Source of the DNA: Verrucomicrobiota bacterium
GTDB taxonomy: Bacteria > Verrucomicrobiota > Verrucomicrobiae > Limisphaerales > UBA11358
Length of the DNA stretch: 19,907 nt
Direction: 5' to 3'
NCBI GenBank assembly: GCA_014860005.1
Contig: JACZKP010000211.1
Location: 1-19,907 of the forward strand
The position numbers and the translations under genes were made by a program. Positions 6,324 through 13,485 of the stretch are shown here, one piece after another; the stretch's first letter is position 1; each line of letters starts with the position of its first letter. The notes under the pieces are model-generated. The model did no database searches and was not told the DNA's origin. It was given only the letters and a program-made list of their open reading frames with translations.

Positions 6324-7679
6324 CTACGGCAGTTCCTGCACGCGAATTCGCCGATACTCCATCTGGCCGCGATCGCCTTCCAGACCGATTGGGCCGGTTT
6401 CTGGCAGCTTCATCGCGGCTTCGAGGACTTCGCCGTTGCAGGTGGCGTGAGCTTCGCCGCCTTTGACGGTGACGACGATTTCGTTCCATTCCTGCGGCTT
6501 GTATTGCTTGAGTTGCTTGTAAGGCCCGGCCAGCAGATAGTCGCGACACTGAAGCTGTGGCCGGCGGATGAACACGCCGCTGTCGGCGTTCGGCGTGGCG
6601 CGGAATTCCAGCTTGAGGATGAAATCATTGGGAAACTCGCGCGTGGTCCAGAGGGTTTGAATCTTTCGGCCTTCGGGCGGCGTGGTCACAATTAACCGCC
6701 CATTCTTCGCGACGTAACGGCCATCATCGCTGGCGGTCTTGCCATCGAAATTGACGGCACTCGTCACGATGGGCCAGGCGGCGGCGTTCGGGTCGCTGGC
6801 CTGCCAGCGTTTCGCGTTCTGAATGTCCGCCTCGGATGTTGGCCGATAACCCCAGCCAGCCAGATCACGGCCATTGAACAAGCTGACGAAGCCTGGTTCG
6901 GGCGTAAAATTGTCCGGCTCCGTTTCCAGAAAACCGAGCGTGGCGAGAACGGGTCGCACGGCGGCCGCCCACTTTGCGTAACCGGCCTGATTCGGATGTA
7001 GCAAATCGGGAAACTCATCCGGCCGGGCATCGCCCTGTGCGTCGGCAAACAGCAGCCACGTTTCAATCAACGTAACTTGCGCGTCGCCTTTCACGGCGGC
7101 GGCGTAAAGCTGGTTGATCTTTTTGATTTTGTCAGTGGGCCGTTTCTTTGTTTCGGAACTGGGAAAAACCTCGCAGAGAACGATCGGCATTTTCGCATTG
7201 TGCCCCTTGAGCTTCGCGAGAATGAGTTTCAGATTCGCCGCGACGGTTTCCGGTTCAGCGCCTTCTTCGAGGTCGTTGGTGCCGATGAGAATCACCACCC
7301 CGCTGGGTTTCAGCGCGAGAACGTCCTGCTCCAGGCGAATCAACACGCCGCGCGTCGTGTCACCGCTGATGCCGCGATTGGCAACCTTCACGCCGGGAAA
7401 ACTGCCGCCCATGTCATCGCCCCAGCCCTGCGTGATCGAATCACCAAGAAACACCAGCGCGTTCTGATCCCGCGCCAGCCGGGCCGCCCACGACGAGCGG
7501 CGCTCAAGCCACAGATTCTGAAACCAATCATACCGGCGAATTGGGCCGGCTCCGGGCAAGCCATCGTCCGTTGCGGGAATGGCAAGGCGTGAGGCCGGTT
7601 GCGATTGGGGTTGGGCAAGGGCTGTCAGTGCCAGCAAGCCCGAGACGAGCAGGATTGAGAGGCGAGAGGATAGTTTCAT
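6324..7679 (-). CDS. Secreted SGNH/GDSL hydrolase fused to DUF1080 domain
   Basis: A 451-residue two-domain protein with a signal peptide (MKLSSRLSILLVSGLLALTA, cleavage near LAQ). Residues about 45-250 are an SGNH hydrolase of the platelet-activating-factor acetylhydrolase type. Block I is GDSITQGWG with nucleophile Ser81, block II NRGISGDTTR (Gly103), block III GTNDL (Asn135) and block V DLLHPNQ (Asp225, His228). This predicts de-esterification, often of acetylated sugars. Residues about 265-450 are DUF1080 (3-keto-disaccharide hydrolase/LamG-like), from FVSLFNGRDLAGW to GLEGDRGQMEYRRIRV. That fold binds or cleaves sugars. I start at the ATG at 7679 because it opens directly into the signal peptide; an earlier in-frame start at 7727 adds 16 residues. 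It is divergent from the phosphatase-like gene. Confidence 0.92.
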   Translation of the reverse strand: MKLSSRLSILLVSGLLALTALAQPQSQPASRLAIPATDDGLPGAGPIRRYDWFQNLWLERRSSWAARLARDQNALVFLGDSITQGWGDDMGGSFPGVKVANRGISGDTTRGVLIRLEQDVLALKPSGVVILIGTNDLEEGAEPETVAANLKLILAKLKGHNAKMPIVLCEVFPSSETKKRPTDKIKKINQLYAAAVKGDAQVTLIETWLLFADAQGDARPDEFPDLLHPNQAGYAKWAAAVRPVLATLGFLETEPDNFTPEPGFVSLFNGRDLAGWGYRPTSEADIQNAKRWQASDPNAAAWPIVTSAVNFDGKTASDDGRYVAKNGRLIVTTPPEGRKIQTLWTTREFPNDFILKLEFRATPNADSGVFIRRPQLQCRDYLLAGPYKQLKQYKPQEWNEIVVTVKGGEAHATCNGEVLEAAMKLPETGPIGLEGDRGQMEYRRIRVQELP

Positions 7680-7836
7680 CAGTTGCGGGTGGAGGTTGGG
7701 CTGCTGCTTGAATTGAATCAAGCACATCTATGCTGCTGGAGGCGGGAGGGTGCGAACGTCTGGCGTTGGCAGAATTTTCTTCGCAATGATGCATCAATCC
7801 TCATAATCGCGGCAGCAAACGCCGATACAATAAACG
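7680..7836. promoter_or_regulatory. Divergent intergenic region of SGNH and phosphatase genes
   Basis: This 157-base gap must hold promoters for the minus-strand SGNH/DUF1080 gene and the plus-strand phosphatase-like gene. I see no strong -35/-10 pair, no clear Shine-Dalgarno before the ATG at 7837, and no operator palindrome. Confidence 0.4.
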
Positions 7837-9651
7837 ATGAAACACCATAGACTGCCTGTTAAGGCCACTTTGATCTTCCTGCTGGCGGCGCTTTGTGCGC
7901 CGGTTCTTTTCGCCCATGACGGTGTGCAGGCATCGGTTCACGACACCGTGGCGGCCGTCATCAAACGGATGCAGCGAGAGTTGAGTGTGGATGATCTCGT
8001 TGGCGTAACCGTGCCCAAGGCGGAAGCGTTTTTGACGGCGGAGGAGCGCGAGATTCTCGGCACCGGGCACATACGCTTTCGCGTAAACGTGCCGGTGGTA
8101 ATCACGATTCTGCGGGATGCCAGTTTGGGGGACGAGCCGTTTTGGTTGCGCGAGCGGGGATACACCGCCACGGGTTTGAAGACGAAATTCCACACACGCG
8201 AATTCGATGCATGGGAAAAGTCCTTTCCCCCAGGAAGAATCGGCCTTGGCGTTCACAACCTGAGCGGGCGGGGGACGCATTACTTGGTGCTGGTGAAACC
8301 GCAGCAGACCGGCGATCGCGTCCAGGTGTCCGAACTCTATCCCGGTAATTTACGCACCGCAGCGTTTGTGACGGGGGTGAAGCCGTTCGTGGATCAAGAA
8401 TTGCAGTTGAGTGGCATTCCGCCGGCGCTGGAAGGACAGTTGCTGATTCAAGCGGACACCAAACGTGAAGAGGACGCACAGTTAGTCAACCTGTTCAGCA
8501 AGACGCCATACCCCGCGCCAGATCGCCCCGATCATGTGGCGCTTACCTGGAGCGACGATCCGCGCACCACGCAGACGATTCAGTGGCGGACTTCGAGCGG
8601 GATCAAAAGCGGAATCGTCCGTTATCAGGTGAAGCCGGCGGACGGGATGTTCGATGCCCGATCCGCACGCACCAAGCGCGCCAACACCCAAGCCCTCTCC
8701 ACGCCCACCCTGGTCAACGATCCATTGAACCAACGCCACACGGTGGTGTTGACCCGGCTGAAGCCGGACACGACTTATCTGTATTCTGTCGGCGACGGCT
8801 CGCCGGATGGCTGGACGGCGTCCGCCGAGTTCACCACGGCACCGGCGCGCATCGTGCCGTTCTCCTTCGTTTACATGGGCGATGCCCAAAACGGGCTGGA
8901 CCGCTGGGGCGTGCTTTTGCAGAACGCCTATCGCACGCGGCCGGACGCGGCGTTTTACCTGATGGCCGGAGATCTGGTGAATCGCGGCGCTGAACGCTGG
9001 GATTGGGACAGTTTCTTTGAATACTCCAAGGGGGTGTTTGATCGCCGTCAACTGGTGCCGGCGCTCGGCAATCACGAATATCAAGGGGGCGACCCGGCGC
9101 TCTATCACGCGCACTTCACCCTGCCCAGGAACGGCCCGAAAGGCATTCCGCCGGAGCGCGCCTACTCGTTTGAGTACAGCAATGCGAAATTTGTGATCCT
9201 GGATTCCAATCAGGACGCGGCGAAGCAAACTGCTTGGCTGGAGCGGGAATTGGCAAGCACCAAGGCAGTGTGGAAATTTGTCAGCTACCATCATCCCGCC
9301 TATTCCTCCAGCGCCAACCGCACGAACATCGGCGTGCGGAATCTCTGGACGCCGATCTTCGACAAGTATCGCGTGGACCTTGCTTTGCAGGGGCACGACC
9401 ACGCTTATCTGCGCACCTATCCCATGCGCGCCCAGGAACGCGTCGCGAACGCCAGCGACGGAACGATCTACATCGTCTCCGTGTCGGGCACGAAATATTA
9501 TGATCAGCCCAAGCACGACTACACGGAGGTTGGCTTCACCAAGCTGTCAACGTATCAAGTGCTGGACATCCAGATTAACGGCAACCGGCTGGTCTATCGC
9601 GCGCATGACGTGGACGGCAACGTGCGGGATGAATTCGTAATCGAGAAGTAG
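7837..9651 (+). CDS. Secreted purple-acid-phosphatase-like metallophosphoesterase with extra N-terminal domain
   Basis: A 604-residue exported protein (signal peptide 1-26, ending LFAHD). Residues about 230-335 are the fibronectin-like PAP N-terminal domain (PDHVALTWSDDPRTTQTIQW ... LKPDTTYLYSVGDG ... EFTTAP). Residues 340-560 are the metallophosphoesterase, with metal ligands in MGDAQ (Asp349), AGDLVNRG (Asp379), GNHE (Asn412, His413), YHHPAYS (His485/486) and GHDHAY (His520, His522). This predicts hydrolysis of phosphate mono- or diesters outside the cytoplasm. The Tyr that colours true purple acid phosphatases (GDxxY) is replaced by Asn382, so the metal pair is probably not the Fe(III)-tyrosinate type. 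Residues about 27-225 belong to no family I recognise: a helical start (VHDTVAAVIKRMQREL), then beta-rich sequence with FWLRERGYTATGLKTKF. A plain phosphatase is likely; substrate unknown. Confidence 0.88.
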   Translation: MKHHRLPVKATLIFLLAALCAPVLFAHDGVQASVHDTVAAVIKRMQRELSVDDLVGVTVPKAEAFLTAEEREILGTGHIRFRVNVPVVITILRDASLGDEPFWLRERGYTATGLKTKFHTREFDAWEKSFPPGRIGLGVHNLSGRGTHYLVLVKPQQTGDRVQVSELYPGNLRTAAFVTGVKPFVDQELQLSGIPPALEGQLLIQADTKREEDAQLVNLFSKTPYPAPDRPDHVALTWSDDPRTTQTIQWRTSSGIKSGIVRYQVKPADGMFDARSARTKRANTQALSTPTLVNDPLNQRHTVVLTRLKPDTTYLYSVGDGSPDGWTASAEFTTAPARIVPFSFVYMGDAQNGLDRWGVLLQNAYRTRPDAAFYLMAGDLVNRGAERWDWDSFFEYSKGVFDRRQLVPALGNHEYQGGDPALYHAHFTLPRNGPKGIPPERAYSFEYSNAKFVILDSNQDAAKQTAWLERELASTKAVWKFVSYHHPAYSSSANRTNIGVRNLWTPIFDKYRVDLALQGHDHAYLRTYPMRAQERVANASDGTIYIVSVSGTKYYDQPKHDYTEVGFTKLSTYQVLDIQINGNRLVYRAHDVDGNVRDEFVIEK

Positions 9652-9809
9652 CGGTCACGTGCAGGACTGTCGGGGGACGCCGCAATGAGTCTTGATAACT
9701 TTTTGCCGTGAGCCTTGACCTCTCAGCGAATGGAAGGATTTGAAATCACCACGAAGGTGATTACAGCCGGGGTATTCACCCTGTGCCTAAATAGTCCAAC
9801 GCAACTGCC

Positions 9810-10403
9810 ATGACTTACGACCTTGCGAAACTCACCGAACTGCCGGGCTTTGAATGGCATTGTGCGCCGCCGATATGGGGATTTGATCATGAGGGACTAT
9901 TCGTGCAGCCGGCGGCGGGCACGGATTTCTGGCAGCGCACGCATTACGGATTCTCGGCCGATAACGGCCATTTCCTTTTCACCCGGCTCGCAGGTGATTT
10001 TGTCGTCTCCGCCACCGTGCGGTCGCAACCACGGCATCAATACGATCAGGCTGGATTGATGGTTCGTCAGGACGCCGAGTGTTGGATCAAGACGTCCGCT
10101 GAGTATGAACCCGATACCGCAAACCGGCTGGGCGTGGTGGTGACGCATCACGGATTCTCGGACTGGTCCACGCAGAACTTGTCGAAGGATGTAAATGAGA
10201 TTTCCTTTCGCGTGGCGCGCACCGGAAGTGAATTCATCGTGAGCGCCCGACTTGCTGGAAGTGAGTGGACGCAACTCCGCATGGTGCGCCTGGCCTGCAA
10301 TCCGCTCGCGCCGCTCGCGGTTGGACCGTACGCGTGCAGTCCCAAAGGCGCGGGCTTTCGGTGTGTGTTCACGCTACTCTCCGTGGAGGTGGTGAAACCT
10401 TAA
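9810..10403 (+). CDS. DUF1349 (concanavalin A-like) protein
   Basis: A 197-residue protein without signal peptide or membrane segment. Its pattern matches DUF1349, a beta-sandwich of the concanavalin-A/LamG type: a tryptophan-rich start (ELPGFEWHCAPPIWGF), TDFWQRTHYGF, LFTRLAGDFVVSATVRS, YDQAGLMVRQDAECWIKTSAEYEP, RLGVVVTHHGFSDWST and VGPYACSPKGAGFRCVF. Relatives are annotated 'regulation of enolase protein 1' after a yeast protein, but the bacterial role is unknown and sugar binding is only inferred from the fold. It follows the phosphatase gene by about 160 bases with no obvious Shine-Dalgarno. The full family length is present. Confidence 0.85.
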   Translation: MTYDLAKLTELPGFEWHCAPPIWGFDHEGLFVQPAAGTDFWQRTHYGFSADNGHFLFTRLAGDFVVSATVRSQPRHQYDQAGLMVRQDAECWIKTSAEYEPDTANRLGVVVTHHGFSDWSTQNLSKDVNEISFRVARTGSEFIVSARLAGSEWTQLRMVRLACNPLAPLAVGPYACSPKGAGFRCVFTLLSVEVVKP

Positions 10404-10429
10404 CAGCCCTTCAAAGAACCCCTTCCTTT

Positions 10430-10507
10430 GTAGGAGACGAGGTAACGAGTCTGCATTTGTTGCGATTTCGCGGAGGCCTGCCAAAGACTCTTGACGTCGT
10501 CTCCTAC
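10430..10507. repeat. Inverted-repeat element G, copy 1
   Basis: Arms at 10430-10452 (gtaggagacgaggtaacgag plus tct) and 10485-10507 are complementary at 20 of 23 positions. They enclose a 32-base centre. The arms share GTAG..GACGACGT.A.GAG with the element at 11754-11820. It lies between two converging genes, so it might also act as a two-way transcription stop, but no T-tract follows the stem. Confidence 0.8.
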
Positions 10508-10630
10508 ATTTTTGACGGGCTGCTAAGCGGGCGAACTGGACGGTCTCCTTGCTGTTCACTTCCAGCCAACCGTTGCTACAAGCCAAGGAACAGACCCGCC
10601 GATCAGGCGACAATCGTGGTGGTTGCGTTG

Positions 10631-11740
10631 TTACTTTACCAGCCAACTTTTCACCGGGCCGCCGTGTTTGATCCATTGCTCGTCGAAGATGGCGCGATTC
10701 ACGGTGGTGCGCTCGTGCGAAGTGAAGATCAGGTGAATTCTGCCGTCGCTCGTCTGCACCGCCATCGGGTAGGCGTAATCGAAATCGCCTTCCGCCACGT
10801 TGCGTCGCCAGGGCCACGATTGGCCGTTATCGGCGGACAGCGCAACGGTGAGCGGCGTGCGTTCGTTCATGCTGTCGTTGAAGACGAGCAACAGGCTGCC
10901 GCTGGCCAGTTTGATGAAGTCCACGGAGGCGTTGGGATTTTTGAACGGGGAATTGGCGCCTTCGCTCCAGGTCCAGCCGCCGTCACGCGACTCGGCGCGA
11001 ATGAGCCAGCCACTGGTGGTTGGTTCGTAATTGCCACCGCGCCGGCAGTAGGCAATTAGGAAGTTGTCCTGTGTTTCCACCACGGCCGCTTGAATGTTGC
11101 CGGTGACTGAACGGATGCGGCCAGTTTGTTTCCATTCTTTTTTCTTCACGTCAAAACGGAGAAACAGCCCACAACTCTCGGGACCCACGGACTCAGTATC
11201 GTGGCCTGTCTCGTAGTAGAGCGGCAGCAGGTAATCGCCGTTCGACAGCACAATGGGGCGGTTGCAGACCATCATGCCTTCGTCACTCACCAGCGGAAAG
11301 GCGTCCGACCACGTCCGGGTGTTGTCGTGGGAGACTTTGGCCTGGACGCGCGAGGTGGACCATGTCTCGCCATAACGCACCACGTAGAACAACCACACCA
11401 ATCCGTCGGGCGCCTGCCACACCACGCCGTTGCCGAGCGAGCGGAATGGATCACTGGCGATGCGTGTTGGCGGTGTCCACTTGCGGCTGCCTTTCTTTAG
11501 GCGCGAACCGAACACGCCGGTGTCGAGTGCATACTCGCCTGCGCCGCCGTAATAGACCATGTAGAGGTCGCCATTTAGCAGGGCTTCGATGCGAGCAGGG
11601 TGTTTGTAGGGGCCGGTCTTGATCTCCGGGCCGAATACTCGCTCCACGCGCAACTCACCGGCGGAGAGCGCGACCGGCAGCGCCAAGAGGCAAAGCATCA
11701 AAGTCACGGAGAGAATCTCCCGGGCGAAGGTTCGCGCCAT
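10631..11740 (-). CDS. Secreted sialidase-like BNR-repeat protein
   Basis: A 369-residue exported protein starting at the ATG at 11740, which opens directly into a signal peptide (REILSVTLMLCLLALPVALSA). The rest is a six-bladed propeller of the sialidase superfamily (BNR_2-like). Asp-box motifs SxDxGxxW are visible as SHDNTRTWSD, SRDGGWTWSEG and SADNGQSWPW. Other typical strands are NGDLYMVYYGG, GLVWLFYVVRYGETW, VCNRPIVLSNGDYLLPLYYE and NAS-VDFIKLASGSLLLVFND. It may release sialic acid or another terminal sugar; in this bacterial group most relatives are annotated only as exo-alpha-sialidase-like, and I could not place the full Arg triad. The frame stays open to 11902, but that extension is translated repeat DNA. 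The gene is flanked on both sides by related inverted repeats. Confidence 0.85.
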   Translation of the reverse strand: MARTFAREILSVTLMLCLLALPVALSAGELRVERVFGPEIKTGPYKHPARIEALLNGDLYMVYYGGAGEYALDTGVFGSRLKKGSRKWTPPTRIASDPFRSLGNGVVWQAPDGLVWLFYVVRYGETWSTSRVQAKVSHDNTRTWSDAFPLVSDEGMMVCNRPIVLSNGDYLLPLYYETGHDTESVGPESCGLFLRFDVKKKEWKQTGRIRSVTGNIQAAVVETQDNFLIAYCRRGGNYEPTTSGWLIRAESRDGGWTWSEGANSPFKNPNASVDFIKLASGSLLLVFNDSMNERTPLTVALSADNGQSWPWRRNVAEGDFDYAYPMAVQTSDGRIHLIFTSHERTTVNRAIFDEQWIKHGGPVKSWLVK

Positions 11741-11991
11741 GAACCCCTGATCCGTAGCCGACGACGTGAGGAGCCGGAAAGCGCAATTCAAAATGGCCGC
11801 CTCTTTACGTCGTCGGCTACCAACGGCAGATTCATCGAAATGGTGGGCAATTACGAATTGTGTGCGACGGGTCATACATCCAAGGAAACAGGTCGCGAAC
11901 AAAGGGTCAAGTCGGGTGTGTGTTTGAAATGCGACCTGCGCATGGAATTAAACCGACAGCGGCCGCGCGAGGACTGGATCTGGCTCCCAAC
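11741..11991. other. Non-coding stretch upstream of the sialidase-like gene
   Basis: Holds inverted-repeat element G copy 2 (11754-11820) only 14 bases before the sialidase-like start, then about 170 bases in which I see no gene or clear signal. The sialidase-like gene promoter would have to lie in or beyond the repeat. Confidence 0.5.
11754..11820. repeat. Inverted-repeat element G, copy 2
   Basis: Arms at 11754-11773 (gtagccgacgacgtgaggag) and 11801-11820 (ctctttacgtcgtcggctac) are complementary at 18 of 20 positions. The 27-base centre does not resemble that of copy 1. The shared arms and free centre fit a non-coding palindromic element family. Confidence 0.85.
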
Positions 11992-12017
11992 AAAAAAGCC
12001 GGCCTGACGGCCGGCTT
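11992..12017 (-). terminator. Rho-independent terminator of the PEP-CTERM gene
   Basis: On the minus strand the order is AAGCCGGCC, loop GTCA, GGCCGGCTT, then a run of Ts (six As at 11992-11997 on the plus strand). The 9-base perfect stem plus T-tract, about 25 bases past the PEP-CTERM stop, is a textbook intrinsic terminator. Confidence 0.92.
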
Positions 12018-12041
12018 GAAATCAAGAATTCGAGAGGACGC

Positions 12042-13202
12042 TTATCGCCGCCCGCGGGCCCGCCAAGCGGCCAACAGCAAGCCACCCAAGGCCAGGAAGC
12101 CAAAGGTGGAAGGTTCGGGAACGGTTACGATGAACGCTTGAATGCCGTTGTTTGAATTGAGGGCATAGAGGCTGGCAAGCCATTGGCCGGAATCCGAGTC
12201 ATAAACCGCATCGCCCCAGGCTACCGCGCCTGTGCCGTTGGCATTGGCAACTGACGCGCCGCTCAAAGTGGTGGCAGTGGTTATGTAAGCCAGGTTCAGA
12301 GGGTCGCTGGCCTCATAAAGCCGAATCTGGGAATCCACTGTGTCCATCGCCGCCAGCAACGAAACTCCTCCGACCACGGTGTAATCAAAGAGGCGTTGCG
12401 AACCGCTGGTCAGGGCCGCCGTCCCAATCAAGGTGCCGTCCGAACCGCTGAAGCTCGTGTAGCGGGCAAAGCCGTCAACACCCGCGCCTTGAGACCCAAT
12501 CACGTGGCTCGAATCAGTGAAGGTGATGCCCAAACGAAAATCCCCGGCGTTTGGCGGCGTATCGGCGAAGGTTACTTGGGTGTGCGTGCCAGCCGTCGGG
12601 TCAAAGATCGCGTAACCATTGTTCCCGTTGGTTGCCGGGTTATTGCCAAATCCAGCCACCAGGAGCGTCCCTGCTCCTCCACCGATGGCATCAAGCGTAT
12701 CACCGACGCGACCGCCTTGGATTGGAGTTCCATTGTAGGCTGTTGTTGGTGTCGAGCCCTCATCGGCCCAGCGATAAACCTTGAACGGGCTGGTTGAGGC
12801 TTGGATTGTCAGATTGGCGACGTAAATGGCGCCATCGCTTCCGACGGAAACCATGTTGATCGGGAATGTCCCACCGGAAACGATGCCGCTACCCAGATTC
12901 AAACCGCCAGTCCCGACCGGGCTGAGGTCGGCACCCGTCAGCGAGTCAAGGATTCGGATATTAACATTGTTGGTTGTCGTCGGATTGGCCCGACTAACCA
13001 ACAGCAAGTTGCCGGTCGCTGGGTTATAGGCAAGCCCGCGCTCGGTGTTTCCCGTAGTCAGATATCCGTAGCCTCCTTCACCAGGCGACAGCCAGCCGTC
13101 GCCGCCAAACGATGATAGAGGATTGATTGTGATTTGAGCTGGAAGGTGAACCGCAGCGAAAACTGTAGCGGCGAATACTGTGAGGTATTGAAAGCTTTTC
13201 AT
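12042..13202 (-). CDS. PEP-CTERM sorting-domain secreted protein
   Basis: A 386-residue exported protein with a signal peptide (MKSFQYLTVFAATVFAAVHL, cleavage near PAQ). At its end is a PEP-CTERM anchor: VPEPSTFGFLALGGLLLAAW followed by the basic tail RARGRR (residues 361-386). From family knowledge this tripartite tail is processed by an exosortase (EpsH/XrtA-like) and is linked to exopolysaccharide-producing Gram-negative bacteria. The body is glycine-, threonine- and asparagine-rich and beta-propeller-like, with repeated 'NPATGNLLLVSR', 'VGSDGAIYVANL', 'GGGAGTLLVAGFG' and 'AVYDSDSGQWLASLY' strands, so it is probably an extracellular binding or structural protein. No exosortase gene is in the window. 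It has its own apparent promoter upstream and a strong terminator downstream, so it is probably a single-gene unit. Confidence 0.92.
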   Translation of the reverse strand: MKSFQYLTVFAATVFAAVHLPAQITINPLSSFGGDGWLSPGEGGYGYLTTGNTERGLAYNPATGNLLLVSRANPTTTNNVNIRILDSLTGADLSPVGTGGLNLGSGIVSGGTFPINMVSVGSDGAIYVANLTIQASTSPFKVYRWADEGSTPTTAYNGTPIQGGRVGDTLDAIGGGAGTLLVAGFGNNPATNGNNGYAIFDPTAGTHTQVTFADTPPNAGDFRLGITFTDSSHVIGSQGAGVDGFARYTSFSGSDGTLIGTAALTSGSQRLFDYTVVGGVSLLAAMDTVDSQIRLYEASDPLNLAYITTATTLSGASVANANGTGAVAWGDAVYDSDSGQWLASLYALNSNNGIQAFIVTVPEPSTFGFLALGGLLLAAWRARGRR

Positions 13203-13219
13203 ATAATCGGCTTAGGATT

Positions 13220-13240
13220 TGTCAGCCAAGTTGGCTGATT
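13220..13240. repeat. Short perfect inverted repeat in the PEP-CTERM leader (cagccaa-g-ttggctg)
   Basis: Within 13223-13237 cagccaa is followed by one base and its exact complement ttggctg, flanked by t and a to give an 8-base arm. On the minus strand it lies between the inferred transcription start and the ATG at 13202. It could be an operator or leader hairpin. Confidence 0.55.
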
Positions 13241-13246
13241 GGCTTT

Positions 13247-13275
13247 TTTTTAGGCCGATTGCGGGCAACTGTCAA
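13247..13275 (-). promoter_or_regulatory. Sigma-70-type promoter for the PEP-CTERM gene
   Basis: On the minus strand a perfect TTGACA (13275-13270) is followed by a 17-base spacer and TAAAAA (13252-13247, four of six matches to TATAAT). Transcription would begin near 13240, giving a leader of about 40 bases that carries the inverted repeat cagccaa/ttggctg. No clear Shine-Dalgarno precedes the ATG at 13202. Confidence 0.55.
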
Positions 13276-13485
13276 AGCCTATTTTGACATGGATTCCGAT
13301 GGTTTCGGCGTCGCGTGTTTTTTTGGAAGAACCCATTGTTAACCACCCCCTCGCGGCGCTTGGTTGGCAAATTCCCGGCGATTTACCCTCTTCTTGCGGG
13401 ACTGCAAATCGCGCCAACTGATCGAAGGGTTCTACTTGTCATAACGCCGCCGAACGCGAATCACCGCAAACAACATTCTCTGACT

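Noticed and set aside
8482..9516. Minus-strand open frame of about 344 codons inside the phosphatase-like gene
   Set aside because: It is the antisense of a clearly conserved metallophosphoesterase; its translation shows no domain.
10430..10507. Inverted repeat as an ordinary terminator of the converging genes
   Set aside because: It lacks a T-tract on either side and has a related copy in a promoter position at 11754-11820, so a dispersed element explains it better.
11741..11902. N-terminal extension of the sialidase-like protein
   Set aside because: It translates inverted-repeat element G and lies before a good signal peptide starting at 11740.
13222..13251. Stem plus T-run reading as a plus-strand terminator
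   Set aside because: No plus-strand gene lies upstream of it, and the same bases serve as the -10 region and leader of the minus-strand PEP-CTERM gene.
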